NCBI RefSeq assembly: GCF_029168945.1
Contig: NC_083601.1
Span: forward strand, 72,405,595-72,469,594
Source: Cannabis sativa
Taxonomy: Eukaryota > Streptophyta > Magnoliopsida > Rosales > Cannabaceae
Reading direction: 5' to 3'
Length of the DNA: 64,000 bases
In this document: positions 35,531 to 46,795 of the stretch, one piece after another
How positions within the stretch are numbered: position 1 is the first letter of the stretch
Layout of the letters: every line of letters begins with the position of its first letter
Program-made: the position numbers and the translations under genes
Notes under the pieces: model-generated
What the model was told of the DNA's origin: nothing
The model's input: the letters and a program-made list of their open reading frames with translations, nothing else
Databases searched by the model: none

Positions 35531-38289
35531 AATTATAACCATCTAGATTCTTTCTGGAGCTTAATTTAAATTTTTCATTAAATATTCCTATTTAAGTTGA
35601 TATTTAGTTATCTTCAACTAACCAACTTAAATCTGAATATCTTTTGGATTTAAAATTTCAAAATTAAGTTGAGGAATTTTAGGCATTGGTTATTAAGATT
35701 CTTTAGATATTTTTTAAGTTAATATCTTTTCGAATATTAACTTAAAATGGAATATTTTCAAATTAAGTGGTTACAACTTAATTTTTGATATTTAATTAAA
35801 TTTAAATTTGAAAAATATTTAGGTTCTAGATTTTTTCTAATACAACCTAAATTAGATATTTTTTCAAATTTTGTGGAAAAGATACTTAGTCAAAAAAGAT
35901 ATTTTCTAGATAGTTATTTCTAGACTACTTATTATTTCTAATATTTAAAAGGAAAATATTATACATTGTGAAATTAATTATTTATATAATTAATTTTGGT
36001 ACAATTTATTTTAAGTATATTTTTCCTAGTATTAAACTAGAGATTAATAATTAAGCCTTCTCTACACTTAATTATTTATTTCTTGAATTTAATACATTTA
36101 ATTAATTTGAAAATTAAATATCTAAGTTGATTTTCATCATGATACTTAAATATTTCTTTTTCATGACACTTAATTAAATAGAAAATTATTTTTAGTTGAA
36201 ATTTATTTTTTCAACTAAATTTAAATAATTTTCAAAATATATTTTTCTTTATTTTATTAATCAAATTTCGAAATTGCATTTCTTAAATGCTGGAATTTCG
36301 AATTTTATTTGAAAAAAAGACTAAAGTTGTAAATTATTTATTTTAATTTTGGACCAACTTAAATCAATAATTTTTTCATTTAATGATTAATTAAAATAAA
36401 TTGAATTAAAGTATATTATTAAAAATTGAATTAATTAGTCAAAGGAAAATCTAGATAGCTGATATTTTTGCTTGAAGTATTTTTCTAGTGTATTTAATTA
36501 AATAGAAAATTAATATTTAAGTTGATTTTCATCATCATACTTAAATATTTGAAATTTTTCTTATATATTTAATTAAATAGGAAAATTATATTTTTTGTTG
36601 TAAATTAATTTTATTAATTAATTTTGGGCCAACATTAAATTAGAATAATTTTTCCAGGATTAATTTTTTATTTTAACATGCATTTTCGAAAATTGTGTCC
36701 TCGAATACTTTAATTTTTTGAAATGCAATATATATTTATAGAAAATTAAATTTGAGTTGTAAATTAATTTTGTAACAACTTAAATTGAATATTTTTCTAA
36801 ATATTTATTGGAAATTATTACTAAGATGGAAATAATTCATGTTATTTTCATATCCATCTAAGTAAAATTGATAAATATTAAATTAAAATTTATATTTAGA
36901 ATTTTTCATTCTAAATTGGAAATTTTAAATAAATATATATTTAAAATAAATAAATTAAATAAAGAGAATCAAAGAAAATACAACTCACTTTAAATAATGA
37001 GCTTGATTATTATTAAGATATTCGATCTCCATTGTTGGTCTTACAAAAGTTAAATGTTTTCAATATAACCTCGAGACGCTAGACTTCGTCCCCTTATGGA
37101 TGGTTATTCGTTGAACGCATTTAACACCGTAAGATTTCATTTTATAAGTGTTTTGTGAGTTTTCGTCTCTATTTAGACTCTCCCATACGGTGACTACTTA
37201 GAGATAAACTCATAAAACATGAAACAATGGTGGAAGCTCATAAAATAAGAATAACCTTGACTCTCGCCTACCGGGACAACGTTGGATTCTTATTTTGATC
37301 GAATAAAAGGTTGCTAGAATGGTTTCTATTTTAGATGAGCTGACAACTCTATTCAATAAATGATACTTTTACTCTCGCCTACCGGGACACTGTATCAGTT
37401 TGTTGAAAACCTTGGAAATTATTTAGTATTGTATGTTTTAGTATTTTCACTAGTCATTCCTACTTGCTATATGTTTATAATTTCTGAATTGTGTATGAAT
37501 TTATATTGAACCATGTTATTTTCTGTTATTAAGTTGTAGTTTAATTTCGAATCTTCATTGTTGGTCTAACATGTTTGTTTTTCTAATGAGATAGATCCCT
37601 AATGGATTTTCACCATTAGACATACATAATAGTGTAAGATCTCGAAAGATAAATATTGTATATGCAACATCTAGCTGTTTATCAATTGATGACACCTTAG
37701 ACTAGTATTTTTACAATATGAAACAAGAAGATTACATAAATAAGATTACTTTGTCTTTCGCTAATCGAAGCATCGTTGGATTCTTATTTATAAACGAAAT
37801 TATCCTAATTCCTCTTAGCTTATTCATTTCGAATTAGCTCAATAATATATCATTGGATGAATGGTCTATAAATCATTTCATGTCATTATATTTTCTCTTA
37901 AGAAATTAAATGATGCATATGATTATAATCCCGAAATTCTATTCCCAATTGATATAAATCCTCAATCTTAGAAATCTCCTACTTGTATGGGCAAATCTGA
38001 CTTAGAGTTTGTATTAGTAGTGCTGGTCCAAGATAGAATTACTCATTATATTTGGTATAAATTTAAGTCTTTGACTTTAATTTTAGATTCCAAATAGAAA
38101 TTTTCTTATATTTCTAATTCCAGAATACAATACAGTTACACTTTCTCAAGTGTTTAATATCCATCTTCTATTAATGGATTAAAACTGTATGGAATATGAG
38201 TTAGGTATTCTGTGACCAGGATCCACTTGCAGTATTCTAAGAACTCTTTGATGTAATTAAACCTATGTCATCAAAAGATACTACCATTT
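35531..38289 (+). other. Leader of copy 1 continued, non-coding
   Basis: AT-rich until about 37000. Then a GC-richer part with the repeated phrase ACTCTCGCCTACCGGGACA (about 37261 and 37372). No open gag frame; remnants before 38290 are not assignable. Confidence 0.6.
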
Positions 38290-39012
38290 TTTTAATCTAT
38301 GCCATTTGTATCTTGTTCATAATGGATTTGACAAGATCAATCTCTGCAAAGAGTTAATATGCCTATATCCACTGAAAGTAGTTCATCTCATTCGCAGATG
38401 GATGTACATTCAGGGGTGGATATGAGTTTTTCGTTGTATTCTTAAAACGATACTCTAGATTATACCTTTTAGCAAAGAAATTTGAAATGTTTGAAAATTT
38501 CATTAATTTCTAGCAATGGTTAAAACCATTAAGGTAAGTGATTAAAGATCTTGCGAACTGATAGGGGTGGAGAAATAGTTAGTAGATATGCAGTTCAAAG
38601 ATCATTAATTTGATTTTTGAATTATATCCAAACTTACCTCCCTAGAAATTTCAATTTGCACATTGATGATTAGTTACTAGTCGTTGCCTAATTCCTTCTA
38701 TGGTAATACAATTTCAGAATGATGTAATGGTTGTATACTTAATGTAAATCATTACTAGATTCATGGATGACCTAATCAAAATCTTAAGAAAAGCTAGAAC
38801 TGTTAACCATGGTTTGTTAGCTATTCTAAGTGATTAGGGGTGGACCATCCCATTGTCAATAGATAAGAAAGTGTTTGTTCAAACAAATACTACTTTTCTA
38901 AGATAATGACTAAGTCTGAAAAAAAGTAGCAAATAAAGGAGATATTTTTCTTGATTCCAAAAGTGTTCTATCATCTTATATAACATATGATGATCCCACT
39001 GCCTCTGTTGTC

Positions 39013-39258
39013 TTGTCACAACCGAAGAGATCAATACCATTTAGTTTTCTTCGACATAATTCACGGTACCTTGTCGTAGTGGGAGAGTTTCTAGGAACTC
39101 CCCTTCTTATGACTTGGGAGACACTAGTGATTAAAATCCATTGTGAGTTTAAACAAGTAATGGATTGTCAAGATAAGAAACTAAGAAGAAAGCCAATAGA
39201 ACTATGGTTTAATCCATTCACATGGAGTAACCTAAATTTTTCTATTACAAGGACATAA
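39013..39258 (+). pseudogene. Residual open frame inside decayed pol
   Basis: An 81-codon frame with no recognisable motif. Its position within decayed pol, between integrase and RT remnants, suggests it is a chance-open piece of pol rather than a gene. Confidence 0.3.
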
Positions 39259-39645
39259 AAGGAAATTTTTGTTTATAAGTCTATTCAATAGACTTAACAA
39301 AACTTCCTGTTCCTTGTATTATAGGTTTGAGTTTATCTAAACCTATGGGTTGTGGTATACCTGGTAATTACTTACTCTAATGCAAGCAACTTACTTTAGT
39401 AAGATGCTGAAGCATTTTCTTTCTAATGGAAATCTATAGAAGCTTCACAACTTCTTAGGTATAGATTTTATTTATCTAAGGAAAAGTCTTAACTATTCCA
39501 GAAAAGATAAAGCCATGAAAGAATTTCTTATATCAACAGTGAGAGGTCTTAGATATGCTTTTGTATGCCTTAGACCAGACACCTGCTGTTGAGTGGGAGT
39601 AATGAGTAGGTATCAGATTAATCCAGGAGAAGAACATTGGAAGAC

Positions 39646-40426
39646 TGTTGCTCCAGAATTCGCCCAAAATACGTGGACCAGTCGAGAGGGGACACGTGGA
39701 TCAGATAACTTGTAAACATTTGCTAAGTCTTTGTGCGCCACAAGGAAGCGCTGTTAGCATGGGTCCCGGAGGAGGCACCCGGAGTACAAGGTACTCCGGG
39801 AAGCTAGTATAGCGTGAAGGCTCTCCGGGATATGTCAGGTCTCTCCCGAGCAATTAAGTCGCATTTAATGCTGCATGGGAGGAAGCGTGTTGGGACTGTA
39901 ACACGCAATAAAGTCTGACGGCACAACCCCCAAACAGCAGCGCTACAGTAATGATCATTTAAGTCTAGCGACGGCTACTCTGTGAAGAGTCACGTCAATC
40001 ACAAGGCAAAAAGGACATTCTTCATAAAAACCCTACAGCACCTAGGGATTTGACCATGCATCACCCATGGTATATTCATTGGAAATGCCCAACTTTATGG
40101 ATACTTACAGATACATGTGTAAGAACAATTCCAGGGATTACCCCACCAAAACACTATAAATACCCCCTCAAAGCTCATTTAATGGTGTGGAGATTCTTGG
40201 TTTGCAAAAGAGCAAAAAAGAGAAAATACTCACCAAGAACATTCTCTGTATTTAAGAGAAAGACATTCTCTCAAGTGTGGAATCTGTATTAAATACATCC
40301 ATTAATAACAGAGACTCGTGGACTAAGGCTCATTAACGCCCCAACCACGTAAAAACCTTCATCTCACTTTCTTACAGCTCTTTATTATAATCATATTTTA
40401 ATAGTTGCCGAAAATCTCGGTCAACA
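39646..40426. mobile_element. Solo LTR of another family, TSD AAGAC
   Basis: Begins TGTTGCTCCAG and ends GGTCAACA, with AAGAC at 39641-39645 and 40427-40431. 781 bp, much GC-richer than its surroundings. TATA box TATAAATA at 40155-40162. The pol remnant reads GEEHWK before and TIK after it, confirming a clean insertion into the older element. Confidence 0.93.
40155..40162 (+). promoter_or_regulatory. TATA box of the 781-bp solo LTR
   Basis: TATAAATA followed by a CCCCCTC stretch, about 265 bp upstream of the LTR end. Confidence 0.55.
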
Positions 40427-40983
40427 AAGACAATCAAGTAAATCCTAAGATTAAGAAGAGGAACTATATGTTAGTCTATAAGAGCGTGTTTAAAACTCTA
40501 AGACTACACCATATCAGATTTCAAAATTTGCCTTTGTGCTAGAAAATCTTTCTGATAAGATGGTGATTACTCGGGGGTGGAATAGTGATTTTGGAGAAGT
40601 GTAAAAACCTATCTGAAGTCTCTAGGTCTACCAGGAAGGGACTGAATGTTAAAGTTGCAGGAAAGGTACTTATTCAGTCTAAGGAAAGTTCTATACATTT
40701 TTGGCGCCATTCCAAATTGCCTAAACTACTAGTGTTAATTTCCTGATTAACCAAAAGTAGTTGCCAAAGGTATAGAATCCAGTATCCCAAGAGAGTAGAC
40801 ATATAGAGAGGAATTTCACATTATCAATGATTTTGTGATTAAGGAAGAGTAATGGTGGAGAAAAGGTTGTGTTTAATTCAACCTTTCAGATCCTATTACG
40901 AGGAGTTTACTACTACTACACTTGATTTGTATATCGAGGTGTTGAGATTATTTGAAACACACTTTTTGTTTTATATTAGTGCA

Positions 40984-40990
40984 AGTGGGA
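40984..40990 (+). other. Polypurine tract of large-LTR copy 1
   Basis: GTGGGAG followed by TTTGTTGGG, the usual site of plus-strand priming just before a 3' LTR. The same context precedes the LTR at 50040. Confidence 0.65.
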
Positions 40991-40993
40991 GTT

Positions 40994-42940
40994 TGTTGGG
41001 TTTTATGCCCTAAATAAAACTCATTTCAATATAATCAGATTTACTTATTAATATAGATCAGAAATAACATTTAATGTTGCATGGTTCACATGATTTATTT
41101 CATGATTATATGTACACAATGTATAAATTCATCTGAAACCCTTTTCACATACTTGATCCCGTTTATTATGCCGTCAACACATTGGAAAGTAAACATGACT
41201 ATGTGAATAAAGTTTCCTAGATTTATCAGACACAGGGTTTTACTGATATGATAATCTACAACAAGAGTTTACTTGCATTTGGAGAAATGCTATGTTCTTT
41301 CCAGAACATTGGTTAAAGTAAAGCTCAGGTTGGATGCATGGAGTATGCATCGGAAGGGACCGATATTGAACTTTGATTTAGATTTATTAAACTTACCGTA
41401 ATATCTATTCAAGTCAATATCGCCTAGTTGATCCTAGATCAAATGTTCTTAATCCTGTTATGATTAGGCTCAATCTTGAAAGGCTATTCTTGTTCTTCGA
41501 TTTGTTAGTTAAGCCTACTTTTAGGTCAGGGTGATACGTACATTTTGGCAACACGGTAGTGCAATTGAGTGGGAGCGCTAGCATAAACATGGAATCTATA
41601 GCTTCTATCTGGCGAATAGTAAGCAAAGGATGATCTCCTTCGAGCTTGACCAAACGAACATAAATGGTGGCGTACTCATTTCACATAAGCTGAAATATCA
41701 TTTATACGGGGTCAAGTGTTTTAAGGAATAAATACATTGTAGGGTGTAACGGTAATTTAATCCCTTTACAGTATAGATCATTCATATAGAGGATCAGTGA
41801 TCACATTAGGATTATAACAATGGATAACTAATGATGTGTCTATATGGTGGAACATATAGAGCATTCTATATAACTGAGAGTGCAATTCTAAGTTCTATGC
41901 GTGGATTCAACGAAGAATTAATAAGTGAGTGAATTTTAGTAATAAATTCTTGATCTACTTATTGGAAGCTCGGTTATATAGACCCATGGTCCCCGCACTA
42001 GTTGAGATAATATTGCTTGTAAGACTCATATAATTGGTTTTGATTAATCAATTATAATTCTCAAATTAGACTATGTCTATTTGTGAATTTTTCACTAAGT
42101 AAGGGCGAAATTGTAAAGAAAGAGTTTATAGGGGCATATTTGTTAATTAGGATACTTTGTATGGTTCAATTAATAAATATGATAAATGACAATATTATTT
42201 AATAATTATTTATAGTTATTAAATAGTTAGAATTGGGATTTAAATGGTTGAATTAGAAAATTGGCGTTTTTGAGAAAATCATATGCAGAAAAGGTAAAAC
42301 TGCAAAATTACAAAAAGTGAGGCCCTAATCCACTAAGCATGGCCAACCACTTTTGTAGGGAATTTAAACTGATATTTTCATTATTTTAATGCCAAATAAT
42401 TCAAACCTAACCCTAGTGGAATGCTATAAATAAATAGTGAAGGCTTCAGGAAATTTACACTTAAATTTCTACACTTCTGATTCAGAAAAAACTGAGCCTC
42501 TCTCTCCCTATCTTTGGCCGAACCCACTCTTTCTCTCTTCCTCATTGAGATTTCGAAATTCTTAGTGTATGAGTAGTGCCCACACACAGCAAGTGATACC
42601 TCAATCATAGTGTGGAAGATCGTGAAGAAAGACTTTTAGCAAGAAGGAGGTTTCAGCATCAAAGATTCAGAGAAAGAGATCCAGGTTCAGATATTGATAA
42701 TGCTCTGCTACAGAAAGGAATCAAGGGCTAGATATCTGAACGGAAGGAGTCATATTAAAATAATTTAGGGTGTTAATCAACATACTTGTGAGTAGAAAGT
42801 TCATACGTGTTAATCAACCTAATGTAAGGTTTAACAAACTTTATAAGTGTTTATTTCATCGTTTTAGAAAGTTCATATTTAGGGTGCTAATCAACATACT
42901 TGTGAGTAGATCTAAGATCCTGGTAAAATAATTTCCAACA
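40994..42940 (+). repeat. 3' LTR of large-LTR copy 1
   Basis: Matches 31397-33291, except that near 42757-42817 the ATTCCGCTGCAC segment is replaced by about 60 bp copied from sequence further along the same LTR (AATTTAGGGTGTTAATCAAC and a TTCATACGTG piece). Confidence 0.92.
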
Positions 42941-43001
42941 CTGAGTTCCTTCTCGAAGAACTACAGTACAAGAGTGTGCTTTTTTTTTTCTTCTATGCAA
43001 A

Positions 43002-43675
43002 ATGGAAATGTTTAGGGAAGGAGGATCAACCTCAAAACCTCCGATGTTGGAAGGTGCTAACTATCCAAACTAGAAGACGAAGATGCGGGCTTTCTTGAGA
43101 GCTGTTGATGAAAGAGTCTGGATGTCCATTGAAGAAGGGTGGTCAAAACCAACGTTAATGGAGAATGAAATAGTTATCCCTAAGCCCATGAGCCAATGGA
43201 CCACAAACGAAATAGAAAGGGCTAACTTCAACTCAAAGGCCTTACATGCTTTGTTTAATGCTGTCTCCACGAACCAGTTAAATGTCATTGCTAACTGTGA
43301 AATTGTAAAGGAATCATGGGAGAAGCTGAAAATTAAAAACGAGGGAACATATGCTGTCAAGAAATCAAGGTTGCGTGCCTTGGTCAAGGCTTTTGAAAAT
43401 CTGACCATGGAGCAAGACGAGTCAGTAGTTGAATTTCATGCCAAGTTGTGTGATATCTCCAATGAGTCCTATGCTCTGGGGAAACCCTACTCAAATTCAA
43501 AACGCGTTCGAAAAGTTCTTGGAGTTCTCCCTAGAAGATTTATATCCAAAGTAACCTCACTTGAAGAAATGAGAAACATTGAGGAACTTGATCTTGATGA
43601 ACTCATTCGGTCCCTGCAAAATTATGAGTTGTCACTGTCCAGGTGGAAGAAAACCAAGAAACATAAGGATGTAGT
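43002..43675 (+). pseudogene. Copia gag (UBN2-type), disrupted
   Basis: ATG at 43002. The frame starts MEMFREGGSTSKPPMLEG, reaches a TAG at 43071-43073 where Copia gags have Trp (N-Y-x-x-W-K), then is open for another 200 codons: WTTNEIERANFNSKALHALF, VSTNQLNVIANCEIVKESWE, TMEQDESVVEFHAKL, VLGVLPRRF. This is the UBN2 gag polyprotein domain. It belongs with the LTR at 30478 once the nested 31397-42940 element is set aside. The frame is cut at 43676 by an inverted LTR. No zinc knuckle or pol follows in the window. Confidence 0.85.
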
Positions 43676-45452
43676 TGTTGGAAATTTATTTTACCAGGAT
43701 CTTAGATCTACTCACAAGTATGTTGTTTAAACACCCTAAATATGAACTTTCTAAAACGATAAATTAAACACATATAAAGTTAAGAAAACCTTACATTGAT
43801 GCAGCGGAATTAATGTCTCCTTCCACTCAGATCTCTAACGCTTGTATCCTTTCTGTAGCAGAGTATAATCAAGATCTGAGCCCGAATGTCCTTCTTCTTC
43901 AAGTTTGATCCTTCACAGTCTTCCAATCTATGATTGAGTTACTGCTTGCTGTGTGTGGGCACTTACTCTTTCACTAGGGTTCGAAATTGATGAAGGGAAA
44001 AGAAGAGAATAGGTTTCGGCCAGGTATAGAAAGTGAGGAAGGCTCAGTTTTTCTGAAGAGAGAATTTTCTGTCAGATTACTAATGAAAGCGTGTGAAAGC
44101 ATATTATTTGACTAAGCCATCACTTTCTATTTATAGGCAACTACTAGGTTTAGGTTAGGAATTATTTGGCATTAAAATAATGAAAATATTAATTTGAAAA
44201 ACTTCATTAAGTGGCCGGCCATGGTGTTATAGTGGGCCCCACTTGATTTTGCAGTTTTATCAAATTTTATCTCTATTTTCTCCAAAACGCCAATTTTCCA
44301 GTTCTAACCTTTTAAATGCCAAAACGAATTATTTAATAACTAAAATAGATTATTAAATAATATTGTCATTTAATTTAATTATTAATTAGACATATAAAGT
44401 CCATTAATAAATAAATAAACCTAGAAACTCTTTTCTTTACAATTTCACCCCTGCTTAGTGAAAATTCATAAAATTAGTCATAGTCTAACTTTAGAATTAT
44501 AATTGATCAATCACGAATCAATTAATGAGTCTTACAAGCAGAATGTTCTCAACTAGAATAGGGACCATGGATCTATATGCTGAGCTTCCAATAAGTGAAC
44601 CAAATTTACCAAGTAAATTCCTACTTATTAATTCTTCGTTGAATCCACTCTTAGAACTTAGAATTTCACTCTCAGATTTATATAGAGCATATTGTATGTT
44701 CCACGATATCAATACGCTATCTCATTTAACCATTGTTATAATCTTATTGTGATTTAAAGATCCTCTATATAGATGATCTACATCGAGATGGGATTTCTTT
44801 ACCGTTCTCACCCCTCAATGTATTTTGCCCCTTAAAACACTTAGCTACCTGTAAATGGTGTTTAGTGATCTAATAATTAGTCAGTTAAACAAGAGCTCAT
44901 CCATTTACTTCTATTTGCTAAGCTCGAAGGGAATCATCACTTGACTTCTATACACCAGTAGAAGCTATAGATTCCATATTTATGTTCAGCACTCCCACTC
45001 AATCATACTATCATGTTCCCAAAATATACGTATCACCCTGACCTAAAAGTAGGCTTAACTAATAAATCAAAGAACATGAATAGTACTCCTGAGTTGAGCC
45101 TAAGCATATCAGGATTTAGATTCTTTTAATCTTAAGATCAACTACTGATATTGACTTGGAAAGATATGTATAACGGTAAGTTTGTAATATCTTAACTTAG
45201 TTGCAATATCGGTCCAGTCCAATGTATACTCCATACATTCGAAACTAGTATACTTTACTAATGTCCTGGAAAGAACATAACACTTACTCCAAGTGTAAGT
45301 ACACATCATCGCTGATTATCACATTAGTGTAAATCCAATAACACTGATGAAACAGGGACCAAGACTTTTGATTCATATGATCACAATCACATTCCACTGT
45401 GTTGACGATACTGTAATTGTGAATAAACATATGATCTGGATTTAATTGATTC
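43676..45452 (-). repeat. Truncated inverted LTR of the large-LTR family
   Basis: Minus-strand LTR beginning at its CAACA end (TGTTGGAAATTTATTTTACC on plus) inside the Copia gag. It runs about 1.78 kb and stops about 150 bp short of the TGTTGGG end. More diverged than the other LTRs here. It abuts leader sequence of copy 2 in the opposite orientation, so a rearrangement or deletion joined them. Confidence 0.8.
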
Positions 45453-46736
45453 TGTTTCATGTTGTATTGAGTGTTATTTGATGATTGATTGATGTTTGTA
45501 AATTTTCGTTAAACATAATTGAATATCTGTTTCCGAAATTATTTTTATTGGATAGTATGGAAAAAATTAAGCAAGTTTATTTTTTTACAGAACTCAATTT
45601 CGATTTAATTTGAATTAGTTATGATTTTTTGAAATTTCAAAAAAATCGGAGTTGTGCTGAAATTTTCCTGCAATCGCGAAAATTGTCCGTACAACTCACA
45701 ATTTTTTTCGTTTTTCTTCATTTTTTCATGCTTTTTCATGGAATTAACTTCCGATTTGTTGTGTAGTTCTGTATTTATGCTATTATTATTCCTAATTCAA
45801 TTCTAATTATCATTTTGAATTAATTTAATATTTTTTAAATTTAATTCAACATATTAGTGTAATTTGAATTTGAAAATAGTTATTATCTATCTTTTTTGCT
45901 TAACAATCTATCTTATTTTTTAAATTTGATTATATCTTATCTTATTTTTAAATTTAAGGTCAGATTTAAAATATTTTAAATTAATTTTTTTTAAATAATT
46001 TGACCTTATTTAAATTTAAAATAAGATAACTATAATCATGTAATTTTAAAAAGAAGTAAGATATTTTACTAACTTTTAATTTTGTTATTTTATTTATTTA
46101 AATTACATTTAAAATCTGAAAAAGATATTCATTTATCTTTTCTAATTTTTTATTTAACTTTTATTTATAAAATATCATTTAAATTTTAAAAGTAGTTAGC
46201 AAATTTTGAAATGATATTTAGGTTGGTTGAAACCTAATTTTTCAAAATTGTAGGTTTAATTTTAAATTTAAATATTTAATTAAATTTCGATTTTTTTTTT
46301 ATTTTTTAAATTTTTTTTATTTTTCGATTTTTTTTTATTTAATTAATTATTTAATTTAAAATTAAATAAATCCTACATCCAACTATCCAACTAACCTTGT
46401 TGCAGGAGTATGTGTTTTAGCTTGTGTGTAAGTTTTCAAAACCTATTATTACTTGACTGCAAATAGCCATGGTTACTTTTTGTCAGATCTAATGATCTGA
46501 TGGCTCCCTTTGTCAAGTTAATAATTTGTAACAGGTATATTTACAATCTTCTTTCATCTGTGTATGATCTAGCAACATGATAGGACCCATCCAAAGTGTG
46601 TCTATGTGAGCCTATGTGTTTAATTTCATTATAGATGCATATAGGTTAATGTTACTAAATAAATTATCATAGTTCTTGATAGATTTTATTTAGGCCCATT
46701 TAGTTTTAAGGTTAAATTCCTCTCTTTTGGGCCTTG

Positions 46737-46795
46737 TGTGAAAGTTGGGAGCCATAGAAGTGGGTACGACATACTGAACCCAGCACCCCCTCACA
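46737..46795 (+). other. Conserved leader hairpin, copy 2
   Basis: Counterpart of 34677-34735, with one change in the left arm (TGTGAAAG). Confidence 0.55.

Larger units (their letters stand above)
38290..40965 (+). pseudogene. Decayed Copia-type pol in large-LTR copy 1
   Basis: Short in-frame islands keep the Copia order: LCHLYLVHNGFDKI (GAG_pre-integrase-like) near 38300; an RGGYEF-like stretch near 38410; LRTDRGGE (integrase core) near 38550; GLRYAFVCLRPD and SRYQINPGEEHW (RT/RNase H junction) near 39545-39640, continuing after the solo LTR near 40430; and HIERNFHII near 40805, like the end of the RNase H domain. Stops and frameshifts break it throughout. This assigns the family to Ty1/Copia although the LTRs and leader are unusually long. 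Confidence 0.75.
31397..42940 (+). mobile_element. Large-LTR retrotransposon copy 1, complete, decayed
   Basis: Two LTRs in direct orientation (31397-33291 and 40994-42940) flanked by CTGAG at 31392-31396 and 42941-42945. Total 11,544 bp. The 5' LTR is followed by a mutated primer site, then about 4.5 kb of non-coding leader, a decayed Copia-type pol (38290-40965) and a purine-rich GTGGGAG just before the 3' LTR. It inserted in the leader of the 30478 Copia element and contains a foreign solo LTR at 39646-40426. By eye the LTRs differ at about 2 % of the first 360 bases. Confidence 0.93.
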
